Assembly: GCF_030908625.1 (NCBI RefSeq)
Contig: NZ_CP133133.1
Location: 186,001-250,000 of the forward strand
Reading direction: 5' to 3'
Source of the DNA: Paludicola sp. MB14-C6
Lineage (GTDB): Bacteria; Bacillota; Clostridia; Oscillospirales; Ruminococcaceae
DNA: 64,000 nt
Below are positions 1 through 9,300 of the stretch, in pieces. Under the pieces are notes generated by a model that ran no database searches, was not told where the DNA came from, and worked only from the letters and a program-made list of their open reading frames with translations. The translations under genes and the position numbers were made by a program. How positions within the stretch are numbered: position 1 is the first letter of the stretch; the number at the start of each line of letters is the position of its first letter.

Positions 1-401
1 CCATCAAGCGGAAGATTTAGTGTTGCAGCAGAATCTAAAAAGCATGCCGCAAGCCTTCCAAGACCACCATTTCCCAAAGCAGCATCCTCAATCTCTTCCA
101 AAAGGTTAATGTCAGCGCCACATTCTTTTAATGCATTGGAAACTTCATCTAAAATTCCAAGACAGAGTAGATTGTTGTAGATTGCACGACCTACTAAAAA
201 TTCTGCTGAAAAATAGCAGGCTTTTCTTTGCTCATTGTGTAATTTGATGCTACTTTTATAGTTATCTGATATGATAAGCACTGCATTATGTGATATTCCA
301 TTATGCAATTGCCAAGGATTAGCTTGATTAGGCGCAATGTTGTATTCCTCTTTTAAAAAGTTAATAATATTATCAATAAAAATCTGCTTGTTAAATTTCA
401 A
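1..401 (-). CDS. glgP: Glycogen/starch phosphorylase, N-terminal part (cut by window edge)
   Basis: Releases glucose-1-phosphate from alpha-1,4-glucan with phosphate (GT35 family, PLP enzyme, cytoplasm). Reading the minus strand from a TTG at 401 gives about 133 residues. They include the phosphorylase N-terminal signature [17 protein letters not shown], and earlier a [10 protein letters not shown] stretch that is also typical of the family. The TTG start is preceded by GGAGG nine bases upstream (411-415), and I see no better ATG. It lies 6 bp behind the stop of the glucanotransferase gene, so both are probably one transcript. The PLP-lysine and the rest of the protein lie outside the window. 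The family call is secure; whether it prefers glycogen or maltodextrin cannot be decided from this fragment. Confidence 0.9.
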   Translation of the reverse strand, partial: MKFNKQIFIDNIINFLKEEYNIAPNQANPWQLHNGISHNAVLIISDNYKSSIKLHNEQRKACYFSAEFLVGRAIYNNLLCLGILDEVSNALKECGADINLLEEIEDAALGNGGLGRLAACFLDSAATLNLPLD

Positions 402-407
402 ACTGAA

Positions 408-1880
408 TTACCTCCAATATAGTTTTGTTAATGTATAGAGCTTTTGGGTTAGTTCTTGCGTTAATTGATCCTTTTTCATTCTCCAACGCCAGTTTCCTTG
501 TGCGGTTGATGGTATATTCATTCTGGCTTCTGTAGGAAGTTTTAATAAGTCCTGCATAGTTGTAATAGCCATGTCGCACACACTTGCCCATGCGAGCCTT
601 ATAAGTCCATAAATGCAATCATCTTTATTGTCTACATTTAAGTAATCCATAACATATTTCAAATCTGCTTCGTTTAAAGAATCAAGCCAGCCTTTAATGG
701 TGTCATTATCGTGTGTACCTGTATAGCAAACAGTATTTCTCTTAAAGTTATGAGGTAAAAATGTACTGTCTTCTCCGGAGTTAAATCCAAATTGTAAAAC
801 TTTCATACCCGGATAGCCTGTTGCATTTAATAGAGTTTTAACCGGTTCAGTAAAATGGCCTAAGTCTTCTGCAATAATATCAGGATTAGAGAGCTTAGCT
901 TTTATTGTGTTGAAAAGCTCAATATCAGGGCCCTTGCGCCAAGTACCATGCTCAGCTGTTTCGCTTTCGGCTTTAATTGCATAATAGCTTTCAAAACCTC
1001 TGAAATGATCTATTCGTACAATATCGTAAATTTTTGTAGCAGTACCAATTCGATTAACCCACCAATCATAACCTCTTTGCTTCATAACCTCCCAGTTATA
1101 AAGTGGATTACCCCAAAGTTGACCGGTTTTTGCAAAATCATCTGGAGGACATCCTGCAACTTCAATTGGTTTTAAGTCTTCGTCAAGCATAAAAAGTTCT
1201 GGATTTGCCCATACATCAGCACTATCAAGTGCTACATAAATCGGAATATCACCAATAATTTTAATACCATTTTTGTTAGCATATTGTTTTAATTTGTAAA
1301 ACTGTTTATAAAACTTGTATTGTACAAATTTCCAAAATTCGATCTCGTTTTTCAGTTGTATTTCTTTTTGATGTAAAGCTTCTTTATCTCTTTTGCGTAA
1401 AGCTTCATCCCATTCTTGCCATGATAGATTATTGTTATCAAACTTTAATGCCATATATAAAGAATAATCATAAAGCCAAAAGTAGTTATCTTGTTTAAAA
1501 GCTTCATATTGGAAATCAGCATTTTTAATGAAACGTTCAAATGCTTTTTTTAATACATTAAAACGCAGTTCGAAGATTTTTCCGTAATCGACTTTTTCTT
1601 CATCATCACCCCAATTTAGGTTATGATATTCTGAATGTTCTAGTAATTTCTCTTCATGTAAAATATCCAAATCAATGAAATAAGGATTACCCGCATAAAG
1701 TGAAAATGAGGAGTAAGGAGAATCACCGTAACTTGTTGGATTGATAGGGAGTAGCTGCCATATTTTTTGACCTGATTGTTTTAAAAAATCAACAAAATCA
1801 TACGCAGTTTTTCCCATTGTCCCAATGCCATAATTAGAAGGCAGACTGGAAATGTGCATTAAAATGCCGCTAGAACGCAT
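408..1880 (-). CDS. malQ: 4-alpha-glucanotransferase (amylomaltase, GH77)
   Basis: Transfers alpha-1,4-glucan segments between maltodextrins and releases glucose; cytoplasmic, working with the phosphorylase next door. The 490 residues match the usual GH77 length. The GH77 catalytic set is visible: the nucleophile Asp in RIDHFRG (about D291), the acid/base Glu in IIAEDLG (about E338) and the transition-state Asp in YTGTHDND (about D391/D393). The N-terminal GILMHISSLPS and SPYSS segments are also typical. The start at 1880 has AAAGGA upstream. It lies 21 bp downstream of the lacI-type gene and 6 bp upstream of glgP, forming a regulator-malQ-glgP operon. Nothing is missing. Confidence 0.96.
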   Translation of the reverse strand: MRSSGILMHISSLPSNYGIGTMGKTAYDFVDFLKQSGQKIWQLLPINPTSYGDSPYSSFSLYAGNPYFIDLDILHEEKLLEHSEYHNLNWGDDEEKVDYGKIFELRFNVLKKAFERFIKNADFQYEAFKQDNYFWLYDYSLYMALKFDNNNLSWQEWDEALRKRDKEALHQKEIQLKNEIEFWKFVQYKFYKQFYKLKQYANKNGIKIIGDIPIYVALDSADVWANPELFMLDEDLKPIEVAGCPPDDFAKTGQLWGNPLYNWEVMKQRGYDWWVNRIGTATKIYDIVRIDHFRGFESYYAIKAESETAEHGTWRKGPDIELFNTIKAKLSNPDIIAEDLGHFTEPVKTLLNATGYPGMKVLQFGFNSGEDSTFLPHNFKRNTVCYTGTHDNDTIKGWLDSLNEADLKYVMDYLNVDNKDDCIYGLIRLAWASVCDMAITTMQDLLKLPTEARMNIPSTAQGNWRWRMKKDQLTQELTQKLYTLTKLYWR

Positions 1881-1901
1881 ATATTTTTTTCCTTTCGTGA
1901 T

Positions 1902-2903
1902 TTATATTTTTTTAACAGAGTTGCCTTCCAACAAAGATGCATTTAAAAGAATATGTGAAGAAGATTCTGTATTATTAATCATATTAATGATTTTTTTAAC
2001 ACTTAGTTTTGCAAGCTCTTTTTCAGGCTGCTTAATGGTTGTAAGTTTAGGAATATAGTATTTACCTAATTCAATGCCATCAAATCCAATAACAGAGATA
2101 TCATCCGGCACACTTTTTCCCATATCATGAATAGCTGAAATTGTACCTAGCGCCATAATATCTGACATTGCAAAGATAGCTGTAATATCGCTATGTTTAG
2201 AAAGTAGTGTTTTTGTTGCCTCATATGCACAATTGATTGAAAAATCACTTTCTTCATAATAGTCTGTTGAAAAGGTAAGCTGATTCTTTGCAAAGCTATT
2301 TTCGCATCCCATCAATCTGAGTTTTGAAGTGTATGATTTGTTTATATTACCACCAATAATTCCAATATGTTTATGAGAATTTTGAAGCAAAAAATCAACT
2401 GCGGCTTCAGCGCCCTTTATATCGTCAACACTTACACTGGAAAGATTACTTGCTATGATTTGGTTTCCGTTTGTTGTGCAAAGAACACATGGAACTGTAA
2501 TGTGTTTAAAGCTCTTTTTTAAGAATTCAATATTACCGCCTAAGAAAATGATACCCATTGGTTTTTGTTCGTTTTGAACTTTTTGAGCAATTTTGACTTC
2601 ATCTGAATATTCGTCTGAATAATGAACCATAGCATTGATGTTCGCTTTGCTTAGGTAAATTTGAATATTTTCTATAATGGTTGCAAAGAAAAGGTTAAAG
2701 CTACCTTTTACAATAATAGCGATATCTTTACTTTGATTTTGTTTTAATTGACGAGCGTTTGAGTTAGGAACAAATTTGTATTTTTCTACAATTTCATTTA
2801 TTTTATTTTTGGTTTCTTCGCTTACATCGGGGTGACCATTTAGTGCCCTTGAAACGGTACTTACGCCATATCCAGAAAGTCTGGCAATATCTTTAATAGT
2901 CAT
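1902..2903 (-). CDS. LacI/GalR-family transcriptional regulator
   Basis: DNA-binding sugar-responsive repressor of 333 residues. The N-terminus (about 1-50) is a LacI helix-turn-helix with VSTVSRALNGHPDVS, followed by the hinge helix region PNSNARQL. Residues about 60-330 form a periplasmic-binding-protein-like sensor domain (AIFAMSDIMALGTISAI, ISVIGFDGIELGKYYIPKLTTIKQP). GGAG lies eight bases before the ATG. As first gene of the operon with malQ and glgP, it most likely senses a maltodextrin or related sugar (inference). Three tandem operator-like palindromes just downstream of its own promoter (2946-2980) point to autoregulation of the whole operon. Confidence 0.93.
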   Translation of the reverse strand: MTIKDIARLSGYGVSTVSRALNGHPDVSEETKNKINEIVEKYKFVPNSNARQLKQNQSKDIAIIVKGSFNLFFATIIENIQIYLSKANINAMVHYSDEYSDEVKIAQKVQNEQKPMGIIFLGGNIEFLKKSFKHITVPCVLCTTNGNQIIASNLSSVSVDDIKGAEAAVDFLLQNSHKHIGIIGGNINKSYTSKLRLMGCENSFAKNQLTFSTDYYEESDFSINCAYEATKTLLSKHSDITAIFAMSDIMALGTISAIHDMGKSVPDDISVIGFDGIELGKYYIPKLTTIKQPEKELAKLSVKKIINMINNTESSSHILLNASLLEGNSVKKI

Positions 2904-2945
2904 TAGAGTAGCTCCTTTAAATAATCTATTATTCGAAACTTATCA

Positions 2946-2980
2946 GAAACGGTTTCGGTAACGGTTTCGGTAACGTTTCC
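2946..2980. promoter_or_regulatory. Three tandem LacI-type operator-like sites
   Basis: Three imperfect palindromes of form GNAACGGTTTC occur in register 12 bp apart: GAAACGGTTTC (2946-2956), GTAACGGTTTC (2958-2968) and GTAACGTTTCC (2970-2980). The 12-mer GGTTTCGGTAAC is perfectly repeated at 2951-2962 and 2963-2974. These resemble LacI/GalR-family operators with a central CG. They lie just downstream of the -10 box of the minus-strand promoter, so bound repressor would block initiation. Confidence 0.7.
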
Positions 2981-2991
2981 AGTACACTTGC

Positions 2992-3020
2992 ATTATAGCA
3001 AAAGAAATTTCTATTTGCAA
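2992..3020 (-). promoter_or_regulatory. Promoter of the lacI-malQ-glgP operon
   Basis: On the minus strand TTGCAA (3020-3015) and TATAAT (2997-2992) are separated by exactly 17 bp, a strong housekeeping-sigma promoter. The rest of the gap between lacI and the next gene, about 3021-3358, is very AT-rich; I see no further gene, RNA or clear promoter there for the plus-strand gene. Confidence 0.75.
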
Positions 3021-3358
3021 TACAGTTTTATCAAAAACGTCAATATTTACTAACAATATTATATTTTTAGTGCATTTTGCACAATCAATACTATAAGTTT
3101 GGAAATTATAAACTTAATATTAGTAATTAATGCATTTAATTTTAGTAATCGGTTTTATACAAGATAAATTGATAAAAATAGATATTGAATAAAATCATTA
3201 GGTTAAATAGATTCCTACTCTATGCAACTATTAAAATATTGAACAATTTTTTAAAAAAATAGAAGTTACACAATGCTCAATTAAATACTCTGAATTTTTT
3301 TACCAATATATGAGAACACTAACAAATGATGATTTTCATATTGGAGGGTAAATGAATT

Positions 3359-6300
3359 TTGGAATATTTGAATCAAGAATTACAAGAAAAGTTAAAAGCA
3401 TATATAAGCGAATTTATAGAATCTAAGTTTATTTCATCTAAATGTTTGATAAAACAGGTTCGATCTTCAAGGAGAACCATTCGAAAATATTATAATAGCT
3501 TAATGCCATATAGCAATACATCTGGATTTGAGCGTTTGTTTTGTGATAGTTACTATAAGGTTGAACGGGAATCTCACTTGATATTGAAACGACTAAAAAA
3601 TGTTTATCTGCCAGCAAGCAAAGGAAAATGTAATATTGATTTGTATGGCTTTTTCGATTGTGTTTTACAAAGCCATTGTATCATTAATACAGATAGCATT
3701 ATTGATTTAATTGGTCTTTTTGAAGAAAAGAGATACATGAAAAATGTAGAATTTGATTTTATTGAAGTAATTTTAAAATGTGCAGCAGTAAATAATATTG
3801 CAGAACTCATTAAGAAAAAGAATTTTGAATATACCCTTCTTGATCGTTGTATTGGGGTAATATACGCATCAGAACAGGCTGATTATGAATATATTATTGA
3901 AAAAAAGAACCGACTAGAATATCTATTAAAGCAAGACCCATCAGGAGTATATAGCAAGCAATCAGACGTTACCCAAAAGCACTATCGTTATATTATTTCA
4001 AAAATGGCACGTATTACTTTAGAAGATGAATTACTTTTAACGAGGCAGTTCCTAGCAAAGGCAAAAGAAAGTGAATGTAAAAAGCACATTGGTTTTTATA
4101 TATATGAAGCATATGAAATATATAAAAAGAATGCCTATAAGAGAAAACTGCATTTAACTCTACTGTATTCTTTAAGCATTTTTCTTACAGTAGGTATCAG
4201 CATTTTATTTCATACTTGGTATTTGATACCTCTTATTTTTTTACCAATTATTGAAATCATTCGTCCTATGGTGGAATGCTTCATATTGAAAGGCGTAGAA
4301 CATGATTATGCACCTAGAATGGATTTTCATTCCATTGTTCCTGAGGAGTGCAAAACAGTAGTTGTAGTATCAACCCTTATGCCGGAAATAAACGAATTAG
4401 CAAGTTTTAAAACTAAACTAGAACATTTAATCCTAACAAATTCAAAAGGCGCAATATCTTTTGTTGTTTTATTAGATTATAAACCGGCAAAAGAACAAGA
4501 AATGCCACTAGATTCCGAAAAATTAAATGGTTTAGATAAGGCTGTTAAAGAAATCAACCGGCTATATCAAAATAAGCTGTTAGCAATTGTTCGTAAAAGA
4601 GAATATAGTCAAACGCAGGGCGTATATACAGGAAGAGAACGCAAAAGAGGAGCAATATGTGATTTAGTATCTACTATTCATGGAAAGGACATTAAATTTG
4701 CACATACTTGCGGTGATTTAGAGATTCTAACAGATGTTAAATATTTGATGGCACTCGACTATGATACAAAACTATTATTGGACAGTGTTTGTGAGCTTGT
4801 TGAAATAGCTGCGCATCCATTGAATCAACCAATAGTGAATTACGAAACAAAAATCGTGGAAAGTGGTTATGGAATTATTCTCCCACACATTGTAATTGAT
4901 TTAAAAGAGTCTATGAAAACAATGTTTACACGTATTATGGGCGGTATTGGTGGTAATTCATGTTATGATAGTGGATGTAGTGAATTTTATCAAGAATTGT
5001 ACGGTAATTCTGTTTTTACTGGTAAAGGTTTAATTGATGTTAATGCATTTTTTCAAGTAATGCAGAATGAATTTGAACCTGAAACAGTATTAAGCCATGA
5101 TATTATTGAAGGATTGGCTTTGCGTGTTCGTCATGCAGGGGGCGTAGAAGTTGTAGATGGATTTCCTTATAATGCAACAGCATATTTTAAGAGACTGCAT
5201 CGTTGGATTCGTGGCGATTTTCAAAATATTGCATTTTTATTTCGTAAGAGACATGAAAAAAATATTGGAATTCAAAATCATCTTAAAAAAATTGACAGAT
5301 ATAAGATATTGGATAACATTCGCAGAGAAATAACGCCTATATTTTCAATAGTGTGTTTGATTATATCGTGTTTTGTTGATTTTCAAATTTCAATTTTTCT
5401 CTTTCTTATCGCCATACTGGCAGTAACAGCACCGTATTTGTTTGCAATTCTTGTAAAGCTTATTCATGGTTCTATTACAGCTTTTACTACAAGAACCTAC
5501 GCAAAAACGCTTCCGATTACTGCTGAACTTTTTACAAAAGCAGTCGCAGAATTAATTTTGTTACCTCAATATGCCTATATTTCATTAGATGCCGGAATTA
5601 GGGGACTATATCGACGATTTATTTCAAAGAAAAATATGTTAGAATGGGTTACTGCTGCTCAAGTACAAAATCAAAAACATGGTATTACAACAGAATTATT
5701 ATATTATTATCCTTGTATTATACTTCCTGTGGCATTACTATTTGCACCATATCTTTATTTAAAGATAGCAGCAATTGTTTTTTTGCTCTCAGTTTCTTTT
5801 GTCTTGTTGTCAAAAAAAGTATTCAAAGACAAACCAATTTCCATAACAAGACATCAACAAAATGTGTTGGTTCAAGATGTTAAAATAATGTGGGATTATT
5901 ATCAGGACTTATGTAATGAAGAAAATCATTTCTTACCTCCTGATAATATGCAAGAAGCACCTGTGTTTCGTATTGCACACAGAACTTCACCAACTAACAT
6001 CGGTATGATGCTATTGTCTGCTCTCACAGCGAGAGATTTTGATATTATTACAACGGACCAATTGGTGTTTTATGTTGAAAATGTTCTTGCTACAGTAGAC
6101 TCATTGGAAAAGTTTCATGGAAATTTATTTAATTGGTATGATACGATGTCGTTAGCTACACTAGAACCTGCATTTGTATCAACTGTGGATAGTGGAAATT
6201 TTATTTGTAGTTTAGTTTGCTTAAAAGAAGGATTAAAGGAATATGAATTTGAGCATCAAAATATTAGAGCTTTGATAAAAAAAATAGAAAGCTTAATAGA

Positions 6301-9300
6301 TGATGCAGACCTATCTGTTTTTTATGACAAACGACGTGGATTATTTACTATCGGCTATGATCGAACAAGCGATAGTTTTAGTTTATCTCATTATGATATG
6401 TTAATGAGCGAAGCGCGAATGACAAGTTATTTTGCTATAGCAAAAGGACAAGTACCTAAAAAACATTGGGGTTCTTTGAATCGAACATTATCTCGCCAAG
6501 GAGTGCATACCGGTCCAATGTCGTGGACCGGAACAATGTTTGAATATTTTATGCCTGAGCTGCTTTTGCATAGTGTTAAGGGCTCCTTTGGCTATGAAGC
6601 GTTGCATTATTGTATTCAATGTCAAAAAAACAGAGTAAAAAAATATCCAATCCCTTATGGAATTTCAGAAAGCGGCATTTACCGATTTGATAACAGTTTA
6701 AATTATCAATATCAAGCAAATGGCGTACAACGACTGGGACTAAAACGAGGCATGAATGATGAACTGGTTATTAGCCCTTATTCCTCATTTTTATGTTTGC
6801 CGCAAGACTTTGAATCGGCGTATCATAATATTAAATTGATTGAAAGCATTCAAGTGAAAGGCAAGTATGGTTTTTACGAAGCGATTGACTATACAAGAAA
6901 ACGAATTGGCGATAATAGTCTTCGTGTCATTAAAAGCTATATGGCGCATCATATCGGGATGAGTATTATTGCTGTGAATAATTTGATTAACAATAATATT
7001 ATGCAAAAACGTTTTTTGCGTGATTTAGATATGTCTAGTGCAATTGAATTACTACAAGAAAAAATACAAGTTGGTGAAATTGTGTTTTTTGAACAACGAA
7101 AAAGAGAACATCAAATTGTGCCTGAAGAAATCGTTCATGATTATTGTGAAAAATTAAACCCATGTAATCCAAAAATAAAGCTGTTAAATAATGGGGAATT
7201 AACGAGTGTGATAACTGATATAGGTGCATCTTTTATTCAATACAATTCTGTTGATATTACAAGACGTCCAACGGATTTACTTCGTGCACCATTAGGAACA
7301 TTTGCATTTTTACAAACAAAGGATAAAATTCTATCATTAACCTATGCACCAAGCTACGATTCCGGCTGTAAATATGAAACAGAGTTTACGAAGTATAGCA
7401 CAAAATTTTATTGTGATTATCAATCTATCAAAACAGAAATAGAAGTTACAATGCATCGGGTATTACCTTGTGAGCAACGTAAAATTCAAATTCACAACAC
7501 AGAAAAAGGTTTGCTTGATACAGCTTTGATAATTTACGCAGAACCTTGTTTATTTGGATTTATGGATGATATTACACATAAAGCATTTTCAAAGTTATTT
7601 TTAAATATATCCATTGATAAGGAAACAAATATAATTATCGCTTCAAGAAAGAAACGCGGAAGTGAAGCAATTGTTTTTATGGCAATAGGGTTTAAAGAAG
7701 ATATTTCATTTGATTTAGAAAGCAATAGAGAAAATATCTTTACCAGGGGTAATTTGTCATCTGTAAAGTATTGTGCATTTACAGATGAATTTGAAGGAGG
7801 AACCGGTGTGCCAGATCCATGTATTGCTCTTCGAGTGAAAGTGAATTGCAAGCCGAATGATAAAGCTGAGTATACATTGCTAACAGCAATCGGAAAGAGT
7901 AAAACGGAAGCAATTATGCACATCAAAGCTGTACGAGAATGTGAAGGTGTAAAAGAACAAATCGCCGCTAAAAGCGAATTGGAACATGGCACATTGACAC
8001 ATCGAATAGCACAAGTGCTATTGCCACAAGTTATTTTTCAAACAAATTTATCCTCTTCTATTATTAATGCTATTTCAAAGAACACTTTGGGAGTAAACGG
8101 ACTATGGTCAATGGGTATCTCAGGTGATTTACCAATTGTTATTGTTGATGTTTTAAATAAAAATGATATGGAACGTGTTGATGTTTATTCTATTTGTCAT
8201 GCATTGTTTCGTTTGAATGGAATTCAATTTGATTTAATCTTTTTATATCAAGAAGATGAAGAAGAAACGGAAACGATCAATGCAATTCAGGCAAGAGTTA
8301 AAATGAACTGTGGAGAAAGTTCGATTGGACAAAAAGGCGGAATCTATTTACTGAAACGTATGCAAATAGATGAGGAGCATTTAAATTTACTTTATGCAAC
8401 AGCTTGTCATGTTGCAACCAGAAGTTTAGTGAGAATAGAGATACCCACTTTTCCATATCAACCAGTTCAAATAAAATCCGTTCAAAAGCAAAATTTAGAT
8501 TGTAAATGTGGCTATCATGTAAATGGCGGTGTTTTCATTGATAATAGTTTTTATGTAACAGAAACACCAAAACTACCTTGGTGTCATATACTGTCTAATC
8601 CGACTTTTGGCACTTTGATGTCTGACAAGTGTTTGGGCTTTACATGGGCAATTAACTCTAGAGAAAATAAATTAACTCCATGGTACAATGATACCATACG
8701 AGATAATAACGGCGAAATGCTCTGCTTGAATTTGGACGATCATTATTTTGATTTATTAGATGGTTCACTAGTGGAATACAACCCAAATTACGCTTGCTAT
8801 TATGGTGAAACTCCTAGCTTTACCAGTAAAGTAACCGTTACAGTTCCTCGAAAAGGCATGATAAAGTATATTAATGTTGAATTACAAAATCATTCCGAGA
8901 AAGCAAAAACAATAAGTTTATGTTATTATACGGAACCTGTTTTAAATGTAACGCGAACAAATTCTCGCTTTATAAATGGTGGTTTTGAAGAAAATATTTT
9001 ACTATTTCAAAATCCTTTTAATTTATCGGGTAAAGCTTTTGTGGGGATGAGTTGCACCGAAGAAGTTACTTCTTATTTCTGTGATCGCCCACAATTTCTA
9101 TGTGGTAGGTGGGAAGAAAATTCATTACCACCAAAACAAGATTTATGTGGAGCTTTGGTGATAACAAAAGAAATAAAGCCCAATGAAACTTTAAATCTTA
9201 CTTTTATGCTTTGTTTTGCTATGAGTAAGCAAGGCGTTATAGAACAGATTCGATTACAACCACATGAAGCATATTTCCCGGAAAATAGTATTCAAGTTAA

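Noticed and set aside
7534..7992. 152-codon minus-strand frame inside the glucan synthase gene
   Set aside because: Lies wholly within the giant coding region, has no promoter or ribosome site, and shows no family likeness.
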